A model generated the notes under the pieces. It saw nothing but the letters and a program-made list of their open reading frames with translations. It had not been told where the DNA came from and made no database searches. From positions 6,151,488 through 6,215,487 of the forward strand of contig OZ004585.1 of the NCBI GenBank assembly GCA_963924555.1: DNA of 64,000 nt, written 5' to 3'. This document shows, in pieces, positions 33,865 to 45,689 of this stretch (positions are counted from its first letter, which is position 1; each line of letters opens with the position of its first letter). Made by a program: the position numbers and the translations under genes. Source of the DNA: Crambe crambe. Its lineage: Eukaryota; Porifera; Demospongiae; Poecilosclerida; Crambeidae.

Positions 33865-35058
33865 CAGTGCTACAAACTTAGAGAGTAGATTTTTTTAAAA
33901 TTTTTGGTCCTTTTTTATGTTTTTGCTTATTTTTCTTGAACTACAGGTTCTGGAAGACCGAAACTTGGTACAGATGTACAGACACCCTTCTACATCATAT
34001 ATATGGAATAAAATGTCATTGAAAGTGAAAATGTCCTTTTATTTTTCACTGTATTGTGTGCATACTTTTAGGTCCATAGTACAAAAAGTGTTTAGAACAG
34101 GATTTCCACATTTGTTATAGTTAAGGTCTATTATCCACTGAGAACCTTCCATTTGGACCAAAGTTTAAGGTCAACCACTATCCAGAACCATGGTACCAGG
34201 TAAGTTCCCACAAACGGTTAAATTTTTCTACGTCATCAGTTTGCAGCACACCCCTTGACCTTCAAACCAAGACACACTTGGCACTCAAAACTCAGTTCGA
34301 ATAACTGGTATGGAAGAAGAGAGGTTGTAAGGTTGTTATCTCAGACTCTACCAACATTTTTGATGCTACAATACAAGAGAAGCTCTACTGCCAAGGCTGG
34401 AGAAATTATCCCAGCGCGGGCAACTGGCGGTAAATCGCGCTCTTATGATGTAACCACTGCGCATATTTTTACCTGGTGACGTAGAGATACCTGACCGCAT
34501 CGATTTTTTGGCTGTACCACCCGGTATAAAACTTAGACGATCTCAAGAACTAGTGACGATTAAGAGTCTAAACCTTGTATCAAGTAAGCTGGGTTGTAGA
34601 TGCATAGCATATATCAATAAGAGACCTTAACTACAATATTTAGGGGAGTTATGGCCTAAACAGTTCGGTTTTTCTGAAAAAAGGGCAAAATTCTTACCTT
34701 TGGGGCAGTTTGTGGGAACTTACCTGGTACCATGGTTCTGGATAGTAGTTGACCTTAAACTTTGGTCCAAATGGAAGGTTCTTAGTGGATAATAGACCTT
34801 AACTATAACAAATGTGGAAATCCTGTTCTAAACACTTTTTTTACTACGGACCTAAAAGTATGCACACAATACAGTGAAAAATAAAAGGACATTTTCACTT
34901 TCAATGACATTTTATTCCATATATATGATGTAGAAGGGTGTCTGTACATCTGTACCAAGTTTCGGTCTTCCAGAACCTGTAGTTCAAGAAAAATAAGCAA
35001 AAACACAAAAAAGGACCAAAAATTTAAAAAAATCTACTCTCTAAGTTTGTAGCACTGT
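33865..35058. mobile_element. 1.2-kb element with ~345-bp terminal inverted repeats
   Basis: The ends ACAGTGCTACAAACTTAGAG and CTCTAAGTTTGTAGCACTGT begin long arms (33865-34210; 34715-35058) with very few mismatches, enclosing ~500 bases of unique core. Mirror-image open frames in the arms arise from the inversion. No exact target duplication was found. The left flank ATGCAAGC and right flank ATGCATGT agree only in part. Confidence 0.85.
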
Positions 35059-35530
35059 ATGCATGTGGTTTCAGCATGAGGCTTCAGCTTATTATACCTA
35101 TTAAATACAGCTGCAATAGTAGAAGTTTTTCAACTCTGAGACGTATCTGACATACTTGAGATCAACAATGTCTGAAAAAACACTACACATTCACACGCAT
35201 CTCAGACACACTCAACTTACAAGAAGTAGCTCAAAATTTTATATCATTATATGAAGAAAGAAATGATCACTATTTGTATTCAATATGATCTTGTAAAAGT
35301 GGGCATAACCTTTCTGGCGTGCAAGCGCACCGTTCTTTTTGCCCCCCATCCTAAATCAGTGGAGCCGTCCCTGAGTATGATAGTTATTATGAAAGAAAAT
35401 GTTTTGTACTACTCCAATGGGCCATCTGTGCCATCTCTACTACTGTTGTACTTTCAGATATTGCGATTTTTAATCTGTAATCATAATAGTAGCTTATATC
35501 TACTGAATTGTAATAGCAGATTCATTATAG

Positions 35531-35680
35531 ATATGGAGGACAAGAATGACTATCCAATGGACCCTGTAGATGACCCCTCTCCCCCATTACCTCAGGACTC
35601 TGTTCCCCGCCCACCTGCAACTGAGAATAGTACTCCTCCCCCACCACCTGCAGCTGAGCAAAGCAAAATGATGGAAACAA
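35531..35680 (+). CDS. Proline-rich candidate exon with a repeat-derived donor
   Basis: After the acceptor TTCATTATAG a 150-base frame, phase 1 at both ends like the receptor exons, encodes MEDKNDYPMDPVDDPSPPLP then QDSVPRPPATENSTPPPPPA and AEQSKMMET. The composition is Pro/Asp/Glu-rich like exon 7 of the receptor candidate, so it may be another cytoplasmic-tail exon of that gene or of a copy. The donor GTGAGC at 35681 and the bases AAACAA before it coincide with the terminal word of the hairpin repeat family (GAAACAAGTGAGC), of which a shortened copy spans ~35671-35757. An alternative is a first exon beginning at the internal ATG at 35533. Confidence 0.45.
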
Positions 35681-35757
35681 GTGAGCATAAAAAATTTCAA
35701 TTGCAAATTTAATGTACGCTTATTTAGAAGAAATTTTGCTCTTGTTAGCTTACTCTT
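35671..35757. repeat. Shortened hairpin-family copy
   Basis: GAAACAAGTGAGCATAAAAA at left and ATTTAGAAGAAATTTTGCTC at right match the two ends of the 245-bp hairpin, with nearly all of both arms deleted. Confidence 0.6.
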
Positions 35758-35999
35758 GCATGTAGGTTTCAAGTACAGCCACTAGAGAGGAACAAACAAT
35801 CTTTTGCTATCTCAACTCTGTGGTTTGGGTTTCTGCTGAAATTAAACAAAATGTTCCAGAGCAGGTCATACAAAATTTCCTATACCCTAAAATACTTGAG
35901 TTGAAACATGATTTGAATTTTCTGAATTTCAAAGATCAGTAAAATGGCTGTTTTAGAGAAGACCTTCATAACCTTTATATTAAATTTCTATGAACAAAC

Positions 36000-36470
36000 A
36001 TCACTGCCTCCCACCAATTGTTCATGTCAGTGTAAAAATGGTTTAGGCAGTGATGTAGGGATAATTATTGAAAGCAGCATAATTTTGATCTTTGTTCACA
36101 GAAAGTACAGGCTAACCCTACATGGCCTTTTATTTTATTTTTTGTTTGTATTAACTCATGTTTAGTTTACTTTACTGTATTGTTTTGGCTAATAGCTGGG
36201 TAGCATGCACATGTGATCATGACATATTAAAAATGTCTGATATAGTATCATTTCCAATAAAAAGTCATTCGCACTATCTAAAAGTTTTAAGATTCGTTCA
36301 TCATCATCATCATCATCATCATCATTAAATAGCTGGCTGTTACTTCATGATCCTTTCATTTACAGCGATCAAATTCATATCAACTTGTATACAGTTATAA
36401 CCACATAATATTGTGCTTTTACCTCCAAACAAACTCATATCTAAGAATTTATGTATGTGCTACGCTCAAG
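36000..36470 (+). repeat. R1 repeat, partial diverged copy
   Basis: ACATCACTGCCTCCCACCAA, GTACAGGCTAACCCTACATG and a truncated ATGTCTGATATAGT region match 1465-1800. It ends in an ATC trinucleotide run at 36298-36328. Confidence 0.65.
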
Positions 36471-37913
36471 CTTGCTGGTTTTTATGTGTTGTATCTGCTA
36501 TAGACTATATATGTTAATATCATGAAGTTAGCCATTATGTGCTGTATGCACGTGCAAAGCCTTTATGCTAAGCTTATATGGTATATACTATGCTATGGGG
36601 AAGCTTGCCTTTATGCATGCTGAGCCTTTATGTTAAGGGTTTATGTGCTGGCTTTTTATAATGTACTGTGCTACATGTACACTCAAGCGAGGCTGGCCTT
36701 TATGTGCAGTGCCATGTTCAGGTAAATGTTCTGTACAATGTAATGTATGTGCTGATGGCAACCTATGTGTGTAGGTCACCTTTAGTTAGGCCATGTGGCC
36801 AAGGATGAGGCTAGCAAGGGATGATTACCATTATCTAATTTAGCTGGTGCTGTGGCTCTCGGGTTGTTACTGGGGGTCTGCACTCCAGAGGGCCTCAGGA
36901 ATCCATGCTCACACTTTGAAGATCAAATGTCTATTGGGTATATTTTGATTGTTTGCTCACTGTCATTGCCTAGTGAAGAAGATGAGGACAAGATGAAATG
37001 GCGACTTAGAACTTGCCACTACTTTGTCTCCTGCTCTTCATAGTCAAAGCACACTCTGTCTTCAAGTCAGGAGTTGAAAAGAAGTATTCTGGTGTTACAA
37101 AGGAAAAAGTTTGTACTACTACAATGGGCTAGCTTGAGAAGGAAGAATGCTTGGGGCCCAGTAGCACTGCAAAAGTAGGATATCAGATTTCAGCTACTTT
37201 CTTGCTTACTCGCTTACTGTCAGGTCTCCATCAACAAAATGAACCACTTTCAAATTTGTCAACTGCACTCCTCAGAGCCGAACATCAGCGCAATCAAAGG
37301 CACAAAAGAGATAGGGAGGGAGAGACAGTTGGAGAGAGAGAGGGTGTGTAGAGAGAGAATTACAGGATAAGGGTTAGAGTCTAGGTAGTCTACTTGGAGA
37401 GTAGTGTGGCACCATGTGCCACTGGAGGATATCTATGCAGACATACACTCCCCATACTCTTTTTGACTACTTTTGGACAAATTTCAGTAAAAAATACTTA
37501 GGAATCAGTATGGTTGGAGGCTCTGCGGGACTATTGGGAACTGATGATCACATCCATGCATATGTCATTTACATTGCTTTTGCTGTAAAGTTTGATATTG
37601 AATAATACACAAATTTCTTTAATAGTTGATCACCAGTGCTACGTACCTACAAAAGAGGAAGGTTATATTATGAATTTCTACATGTTCATATGAGCAACAA
37701 AATGAATCTGATCTTGAAGGACTAATGCTCGTATCTATACAGTTCATAAGTAATAGTTATAGCATGCCTTTGAGGGCTGTTTTACAGCCGTCTGGTAAAT
37801 GTTTACATAGCTACAGCTACACTCTACAGCTGCTAGGTAGCTTTGTGACTATCTGTATCTAGGCAACTCAATGACGTCTGTAAAGTGATTTTGGCTACTA
37901 GCTAGCTGGCTAA
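36471..37913. other. Low-complexity and repeat sequence, no gene supported
   Basis: 36480-36720 holds loose repeats of the TTTATG / TGCTATG type. 37480-37660 shares GGAATCAGTATGGTTGGAGG with 15495 and an FB-B-like tail (ACCTACAAAAGAGG). Frames at 36852 and 37151 lack family features. Confidence 0.4.
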
Positions 37914-38001
37914 ATGGACAGTATCATCGATGTTGATGTTGAGAAGCTGCCGGTGATATCACCTTCTGTATTAAATATAGAAGTAGCTGAGACTGTTAGC
38001 A
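37914..38001 (+). CDS. Candidate first coding exon of an unknown gene
   Basis: The ATG at 37914 opens MDSIIDVDVEKLPVISPSVL and ends after VAETVS at a perfect GTAAGT donor, phase 1. The composition is soluble and acidic with no signal peptide. A GACGTC word lies ~40 bases upstream. No second exon was recognised, so the gene either continues beyond intervening repeats or this is a chance frame. Confidence 0.3.
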
Positions 38002-39060
38002 GTAAGTTCTGCATTGGACTGAAAGATTTCTGTATTTGTGTCGTTTTTGAGCGAATGGCGGCCGATTTCTCTTGTTAAAAATCTTTTTTTTTTCTCAACA
38101 CTTGGGCACCATCAATAAATTTCCAGGGCTGATATAGAAGTGTCTAGACAGGCAGGCCTAATGCATTCCAGGAAACTGTTGTTGCATAGAGATGTACTAT
38201 CACAAACCATAAAATTCAATTGGACATGTTATAATAGTAGCCACTTCATATCAACTGTCTGGCCTTTGAAGTAGCCACAATGTACTAGAATTACAACTGG
38301 TGGCTTCCCTTTGATGTAGCACTCTAATAGGCTGTAATAATAAGATTGCCATTGATCTATAATTTTTCAAGGCCTTTAGTGGTGTCATGCATGTACCTGA
38401 TATACCTGATTAGTATTGCATCAAGGCTTGATTCATAACTAGACTAGTGCCTAGGTTTTACGCTCTAAGCATCGAGAGACCAACATCAAGAGAGAAACCT
38501 AATGACACAGATTTGCTAGTCAGGTATGAGCTTGAGGTATAGCTATATGGTCCAAAAAGCACGTTTACTGGGGCAGGGCATAAAATGTCTGCCACATTGT
38601 AGGTTGAAAGCTAGCAAGTTGGAAAATGACGTGCTATTTTTGAACATGTCAAGTTAAAGGTAAAGAATTATAGTGCAGTCAATTTTGAATGAACCATTTC
38701 TGAAATAAATTGTTCGAAGATGATGATGAAACGATGATTTTTTATAAGTCACCATAAAATGATACTGCTTGGTCTTCTGCTCTTCATACTTGAGTCCTAG
38801 CACATTGAAGGTGTTCTGTCTTCAAGTTAGGTGTTCCTGACTGTAGGAGGGAAGTATTCTGGAGTTATGAAAGAAAATACTAAGTATTAGTCCAATGGGG
38901 CAATCCGTGCCATCTCTACTTAGAGAATACTATCATACTCTCTGATAATAGTAGAGCTTATTACTGGCCTTGTTTTATTATGCCTGGTACATAATTTCTC
39001 TGCTGCAAGGGAATTATACCATACACAGCATTAATTTTTTGCAAGCTGTATAAGATACAG
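38002..39060. other. No gene seen; contains a paralogue of receptor intron sequence
   Basis: 38965-39055 (ACATAATTTCTCTGCTGCAAGG...GCATTA) resembles 24365-24430 in the intron between receptor exons 6 and 7. A stem-loop terminus is present at ~38915-38940. Confidence 0.45.
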
Positions 39061-39067
39061 CCCCTCC

Positions 39068-39450
39068 CCCCTCCCAATCTCAGAACTTACTACTGTCACA
39101 AAAGAGCTGGAAATTATATGGCATCTCTTTCTCAGCCATTGCTCAGCAAATGCTGGTAATTCAGTGAGGGAGGCCAGCGGAACAGAACACTTTTTTTTCT
39201 CTAGCTACGTAATTAGACGTCACGTACTAATGTGTTATATCGGCAACCCTTTCCCATGCGAGATAGTTCTAGAGTTTACGAATACAGTACTAAAGCTAGC
39301 TGGTCGGCCATGAAAGCTTCGTGCACGGAGAATCCAACAGCAGAGAGTCATGTGGAAAAATCACCAACAACTAAGGTGGACTTTTCCATCTTAGAAACTA
39401 AGCTATCTTGTTACTCTTCCCTAGGCTTTGGTCGACATTCTTTATAGCAT
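39068..39450. repeat. Dispersed repeat, copy 2 of 3
   Basis: CTCAGAACTTACTACTGTCA...CTCAGCCATTGCTCAGCAAA... matches 40068-40335, and its 3' part matches the window start. About 1 kb separates the two internal copies. Confidence 0.7.
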
Positions 39451-39504
39451 GAACTAGCAGCTAGCTAGCTGAGTAGTCTGGTGTAGCTGCCCCTCGCGCA
39501 AAAA

Positions 39505-39850
39505 GACCGAAGGGTCTGGTGACTCCAGCATACTGGATCAGTTCTTGAAGCTTTTCAGTAATACTTGGCTGCCTCCTTTGCATTGATTGAAACAGCCATC
39601 AATCATAATTATTTCTATCCAGACGAAGTCAGATCTAAGTCACTATGCTAATTTTGAAGCTTGTAAGGCGTTTAGTTTGTCATATCCTAATGCTTAGGCT
39701 TTTAGTTTGTTTTATCCTAACACTTTGGCCTTAGCTGCCTCACTTGAACGGCCATCATATCTTGACATGGTCGGATTTTTGTGGTTAAATAACAGTTAAT
39801 TGGCCAGCACCAGATTCTGGATCTGGTCACCAGACCCTTTCCCCTTCCCT
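39505..39850. repeat. Spaced inverted repeat GAAGGGTCTGGTGAC
   Basis: CCGAAGGGTCTGGTGACTCC at 39510 and GGTCACCAGACCCTTTCCC at ~39824 are complementary ends ~310 bases apart, suggesting a small element. No gene inside. Confidence 0.45.
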
Positions 39851-40067
39851 TGGGTTGGTAAAGGGTCAGCTATGCCAGACTATAGCTAGCTGGATGAAAA
39901 CCCAACCCCTTGAACAGCTTATTTATGTGATGACCTTTACCAAATATCTAGCTAACTGCTCAAAATTCTACTTGGTATGCGGTTGGCCCTCATAATAATG
40001 CTTACATACCAAGTAATAAAATATAATGTTTCTGCTCTTACATGCACTCTAGAACTTCATTTTTCCC

Positions 40068-40380
40068 ATCTCAGAACTTACTGTCATAAAAGAGCCAGAA
40101 ATCTTCTCTTTCTCAGCCATTACTCAGCAAATGCTGGTAGTTCAGTGAGACCAGCAGAATGGAATGCCATTTTCCCCTAGCTACGTAATTAGACATCACA
40201 TAGTGTTCTAGTGCTTATGAATACAGCACTAAAGCTAGCTATTCAGCCATGAAAGCTTCGTGCATGGAGAATCCAACAGCAGAAAGTCATGTGGAAAATC
40301 ACCCAACAACTTTTCCAGCTTATAAGGTAGATTGGGATAACACTCTTACTACAAACAAAGCTTTAAGTTGCAGGAGATGG
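40068..40380. repeat. Dispersed repeat, copy 3 of 3
   Basis: Third copy, with CTTTCTCAGCCATTACTCAG and GCCATGAAAGCTTCGTGCAT. Open frames are not conserved between copies. Confidence 0.7.
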
Positions 40381-40839
40381 AGCAACTTTTCTAGTCCCAG
40401 GCTAAGCTAAAGATGGTGGATGTGGCTTATTAATTTATTGGTACAATTTGCCCACGTGTAGTATGTGGAAATCAACTTTCAGGGTAACTATGGACACTGC
40501 ATGTCAGTGCGATTTGACAAAAAGGAATCAGTGAGGATGAATCAAGTGAACATATATCAAGAAAATATTTGGCAATAAAGTAGGAAAATAAGACCTAACA
40601 CAACTTAATGGTAGATTCTTGGGTAGGGAAACTAAGAATTTAAATTGAAGTACAGCTAGAACAAGCACAGAAGAAAGGCATGAAATTAATAAACTAATGT
40701 TATTGTCCATGGTAGTTATTGGCACTACAAATTTTGTTGTGGCTCTAAACCGGCACATGTATAGATGCCACAGTTCAGATCACACCCAATCCACCCTGCT
40801 CATCATCATCTTCATACTTCCCTCCACAAGACTGACATT

Positions 40840-42725
40840 TATCTTCATCTGTGTTTAAATATTTCAATAGCTTAATGGAATTTAACCTACCTATTTCTTC
40901 AACCTCCTTTGAATTAGCTGGCTTGATTTCTTCCTGCCCTTCTTTGCAGCTGTTGACTCTCCCTCTTTGCTGCCTTTTCCGCCTTCTCTCTCTTCTTGAC
41001 CATCACCTTCTTTTTCTCCTCCTTCTCCAGCCTCTCCACCACCTCATTACTGGTCAGCACCTCTCAATATACACTCACTTCCACTCTTCTGTTGTCTCTG
41101 CTTCTTGGTTTTGGCTGGGCTTCAATGTACCTAGTTAAATGTGAAATTTCATTGGAGTCAAGCTTTTGCTGGGTGTTACTGCCTTCCCACCCCCCTTGCA
41201 TGCTAGCTTGTATGCTTCCTCTGCTGTTGTCTTAGAAGAACCTTTGTCTGTTTCAGACTCTTTCTGTATCAGAGGGTGCTGCCTTAAAAGGAATCTTGGA
41301 GTTTGGTATGGCCACTCTAGACAATGGATAGAGACCACATGCCCTGAAGCCTCCTTTTAGATTCCCGGGTGTTATTGACCAATCCCACAATATCAAAACT
41401 ATGGGTTTTAGTTGTGGTTATTTAGAAACCCTGTCACTTACCTGGAAAGTCCTCATTCTATGAAAGAATAGCAAGTTTAGAATCGTTTTCCAACATATTT
41501 TCACTGGGCCCATATATTCCGACATCCAATGGTTGGAGAATATGAGTGAGGTGTGGAGGAAAACCAAACATGTGAATTCCATGACTTTTGGCATGTACTC
41601 ATAGAATCGTGCTAATTTATTGTTTGCAATTCAATTATTAATTTTTGTTTCAATTATTAATAGGGAAATACTAAACTGAAAAATGATGGTAAATGAACCT
41701 GTAGATCTACAATAATCATGATAAATCAAAAATCAGAGTAAAATATTTGCATGCTCTAAGAGAAAATACTACCACACACTGGACATGCTAAATTGTCCTC
41801 GCTATCTTTTGAAACACAATCTTCTTTGTCAGTACATTGAACCCAACTTTTTACTTGAGCTCCATCAGTAGTCAGGTCATCAGCATACTCGCCAAAACAA
41901 ATGGTGCATTCATTGCTTGTGCTCTCCTACATTTGTGGACCAGAGGCAGCTTTCTTTTTACTGTTCTCTTTACGCTCCCTTTTCTTCCTTTCCTTGGTTT
42001 CTTCTTCCTTCTTCTTCCTCTCTTTTTCTGCAAACGTTCTTGGCTTGTCAATACTCTTGCTATACCTGGCTTCTTCCCTTCTGACCTTCTGGGTGTGGCT
42101 TATGGAAAATTCAAAAATTCAGTTATTGGAGAAATCTTTTTAACAGCTGTAACGGTCTTTGTTGGCATTGATGTTGTCAGTGTTTTGTCAAATGTGGGTG
42201 GAAAAGGATGAGACTGGCATATCCAGCAAAACATTCATGTTGGATACACTAGAAATTGGTGAATTGGCAACAGCTACAGGACCAACACAAGCCAATACAA
42301 TCCTAGAATCAGCTATGACATCAGGTACACTATGTATGACATTCATGTCGTCATCATGGACACCATGGACCCCAGTATCACACATCATATCATGCATATC
42401 CATGTTGGATTCATCACCAGCCGTACTACCAGAAGTACTGGGGAGGAATCCAGGGTGATTAATATTGATCCAGGTAACATAGTCTTTATCAATGCACAAA
42501 TCGTCATATCGCCTCTGAAAAAGACTAACTTGCTCATCAGTAAATGTTGGTAGAGGAGAAGCCATGGACTTTGTGCATGCCTTTCAGTGCCACACGCTTT
42601 GGTTGTTTATGGTTCAAAGGCATGCCTGTTTCGTCCATGTTATAGATATGCATAGCCTTGTCAAGTAAATTGTTGTCAATGTTTTCATTAAAAGTTTGAA
42701 CTAGTTATCCATGTTATCCCTGGTT
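40840..42725 (-). pseudogene. Pogo/Tigger-like (DDE_1) transposase remnant
   Basis: Minus strand, N to C. The first catalytic Asp motif is YNMDETGMPLNHKQPKRVA (~42647-42590). After a jump that omits most of the core comes SPLPTFTDEQVSLFQRRYDD (~42560), with a spaced Trp-Ile-Asn...HPGF block typical of the family's post-core region. An acidic stretch and a Lys/Glu/Arg coiled region (41950-42060) follow, then a Cys-rich NECTICFGEYADD...WVQCTD...CPVCG finger (~41925-41775). A second charged stretch lies at 41000-41340. The block order is that of the DDE_1 family with a C-terminal zinc finger. The missing core and multiple stops make it inactive. The plus-strand Leu/Phe-rich frames opposite are shadows. 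Confidence 0.6.
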
Positions 42726-42769
42726 ACAGCATTGCCCCTTGTGAAAGAGCATTTTTAACAAAAGCTACT

Positions 42770-44129
42770 GTGAATGATCATCCAGCCTACTAAAGCCTAC
42801 TACAAAGTGCAAACCTATCAACTCGGGGATTTTAGATTCACCAATCCATCTACTGGTAGACTCTCATCTGCACCTTCAACCTCCAAGTATAGCTCAATAC
42901 TTCAAGCCTTGACTCGCTGATAAATAATCATTGGGCTGCTATTGGAGAACTATGCATCTCAAGAAACTTCTGTCCCTGCATACACATAGAAGAATGAACT
43001 CTTGCATTTATGCATACATAAAACCATAAAGAGAGAAATAAAAAGACCAGGAACAAGTAAGGGAAAAAGTAAAACGAAAAGAAAAAATGTAGGGATGACC
43101 ATTGCTTGAAAAAGTAAGGAAACAAGGGTAGGGATGAGGATGGAAATGGGATCAATCTTTATTCTGTATATCCAGCCAACAATCCCTACATATATGTCGG
43201 GTAGCTTCAGATTATAGTGCAGTAATGTATGTATATGTAGGGATTGTTGGCTGGATATACAGAACAAAGATTGATCCCATTTCCATCCTTCTTGTTTCCT
43301 TACTTTTTTGAGCAGTGGTCATCCCTACATCTTTTTTTCATTTCACGAAATGCTTTTACCCTTACTTGTTCCTGGTCTTTTTTCCTCTCTTTTATGATTT
43401 TAGCTATGTATACAGTTCATTCTTCTATGTGCATGCAGGGACAGATGAAAGAAAAATAGTTCTCCAATAGCACAGCAACCCAATCATTAATTTTATCAAC
43501 CAGTCAAGGTGTTGTGTCATTGTTGAGCTATACTTGGAGGTCGAAGATGCTGAAATAGAGTCTACCGGTAGATGGATTGGTGAATCTAAATCTCCGAGTT
43601 GATAGTAGTCTATCATCATTATCTAGAGCTAGTTAGCTAAGTAATATTATAATTTCGGATATCAAAATACATGTGCATGCGTATTATAGAAAAGATGGCT
43701 TCCACTAATTGAATTAGTCGAGTGCTGTGCTCCGTAATGTCTCCTTTTTCATCGACTTTTTCGAGGATCAACCAATAGAAAAGATTGTAGTTCGTAGAAT
43801 TTGGAGTGGATTTATCCAGAAATCATAGCTGTAGCTTGAGTGGTTCGAGAGATGTGGTTATCTAAGAAGAAGAATAATAATAATGAAGAAGAAGAATCCA
43901 GTGATTTACCTGCTTGCCGTATTTCTGAAACGGTAAGCTCCCTGGTCCTGAAACTTGGTCTGCACATTGTAGTAGGCTCTAGTAGGTTGGATAATCATTC
44001 ACAGTAGCTTTTGTTAGGTCTAAATGGGGGAACTAGAATTTCACTTTTGTATTAGTCTATAGGCAGCGTGCGTGGCCGTCCGAGTCATCCCTACATAGAG
44101 AGTGCTACTGCACTCTCTGGTATATATTT
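42770..44129. mobile_element. Foldback element FB-A, most complete copy
   Basis: The whole segment is an imperfect palindrome centred near 43210. The inner 380 bases fold almost perfectly, and the outer arms (42770-43000 and 43430-44010) still pair over CAGCCTACTA, CCATCTACTGGTAGA and CCTCCAAGTATAGCTC blocks. The right end is the stem-loop CATCCCTACATAGAGAGTGC...CTCTCTGG, followed by TA. No coding capacity. Confidence 0.8.
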
Positions 44130-44410
44130 CATTTCACGGAAATGTTTTTTTCCCTTATAAATCATAGTCATGGCAGGTAATGGGATAGGAAACTGCATGC
44201 TCCTGTAACATAATTGATTTATGTCCTGTTCTGGCCTTGGAGGGAGACTGATTTTTGTGGCTAGCTACATACATCAGTTTCCAATAGAAATGGCTTATCG
44301 AAATCCAGTCACTTCATTATCGGAATCTTGCATAATAACTACCTAGTTCCTTTACATACCTTACAAAAAGCACTCACAAGCTGCTGTCCATATCAATTTG
44401 GATTTTCTCA

Positions 44411-45260
44411 TTAATACACTGACAATAGATGCATTTTTTTGGAATGACTATCCAATAATATTGTGTTATCCCCCAAAATAGCTACTCTCATTGTTGCAAC
44501 AGCTTCCACCTTAGCCTTATCCACCTGTACTTTTCCTCCTCTAATCACATGCCTAAGGTAAGTACATTCAGCCACACCAAATTGACAGTTCTTCATTAAC
44601 CCTACCTTCTGCTACCTCTCCTAAATATCCTGCAAGTGTTTCTCCCAGGTGCATGAATGGATGATAAAATTATCCAGGTAAGCATCAGCAAACTCTTTCA
44701 ACCCTTCCAATTATAATTATGTGCATCATAATTATGTTGAAATGTTACTGGAGCCCCTTGGGGATTAAATTGAACCAAAGAGAGTAGCAAATGCAGTTTT
44801 ATGCTTATCCACCAGCACCTGCCAATACCCCCTTGTGAGATCTAAAGTAGTGATGTACTGAACTCTACCATTTCATCAACCCATGGCATCCATCCAAGAT
44901 AACCATCTGTAGTTACATATAACAGTAACAAGCCATCTTTTTTATAACCAGAACTATTGGTGCTGCCCAATCACAACAAGATCGTAACCTTAGTGATACC
45001 ATCTCTTTCAATTCTGTACACTCTCCTTGTATGCATGAGGTAGTCTGTATGATGCAAGTGTGATAGGTATAGCATAAATGATCTCAATAGGATGTTCAGC
45101 CAGGTCTGTGCACCCTTGATACTTGCTAAATACTCCTTCTGATCAAATCTTGTAACTCTTTCTGCTGTTTCTCCTCCAACTGTTCTCCCGTCTTCAGATC
45201 ACTATCATTCCAACTTGGCACTTCATCACGTTCTTCTGTAATTGTATTATCTGGTGCAAG
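44411..45260 (-). pseudogene. Ty3/gypsy reverse transcriptase, old remnant
   Basis: Minus-strand fragments in different frames fall in RT order: KQQKELQDLIRR, LPHAYKESVQ, DWAAPIVLVIKKDG, FNPQGAPVTFQ, AYLDNFIIHS (a YxDD-box relic with the second Asp changed), and KNCQFGVAECTYLRHVIRGG. Many stops and shifts. It is older than the element at 53.4-58.6 kb. Confidence 0.65.
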
Positions 45261-45689
45261 CAGGTACATGCTATTTACATAGCCTCTTCCTTTACCTAGT
45301 CATGCATATCAGTGACATAATTGACTTTGCCACTATGCTTGACCAAAACTAGGTAATTTAATGTGTGAGAAGAGTAGCTAGAAGTCTTGCAACATACATA
45401 GCTGAAGATTAGCCTTGTCCCCAAGCCATCGGAAGGGGAAAGGGGAGCCTGGTACACACTTACTGCATATGCATGAAAATGTACCGGAAAATCTGGTACT
45501 TTGTTTATTTACTGTAAATGACACTGGTTCCTAAGCACTCCTCTAATAATAGTTGGTACATATATTTCACTACTAAACTTAGTAACTTGCACTTTGGTGG
45601 GTATGATCTTTTTTTTTTTTGCTAATTAGACAGAACTGTTTCATCTAGTCTTGTCCTGATAAACTGGGACTTACAACCACTATTAGGGA
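45261..45689. other. Spacer with a GCCTTGTCCCCAAGCC repeat relic
   Basis: 45413-45470 resembles 364-430 (GAGCCTGGTACACACTKACTGC). No gene. Confidence 0.45.

Noticed and set aside
33917-35006. Mirror-image 67-codon frames on opposite strands
   Set aside because: They are the two arms of one inverted repeat; a palindrome yields such pairs automatically.
37400-37450. Homology of TGTGCCACTGGAGGAT...CACTCCCC with the DIRS-like tail near 59960-60003
   Set aside because: Roughly 40 bases of partial match only; too short to call a repeat without a search.
41837-42211. Leu/Phe-rich plus-strand membrane-protein-like frame
   Set aside because: It is the complement of the Lys/Glu-rich coiled region of the pogo-like remnant on the minus strand.
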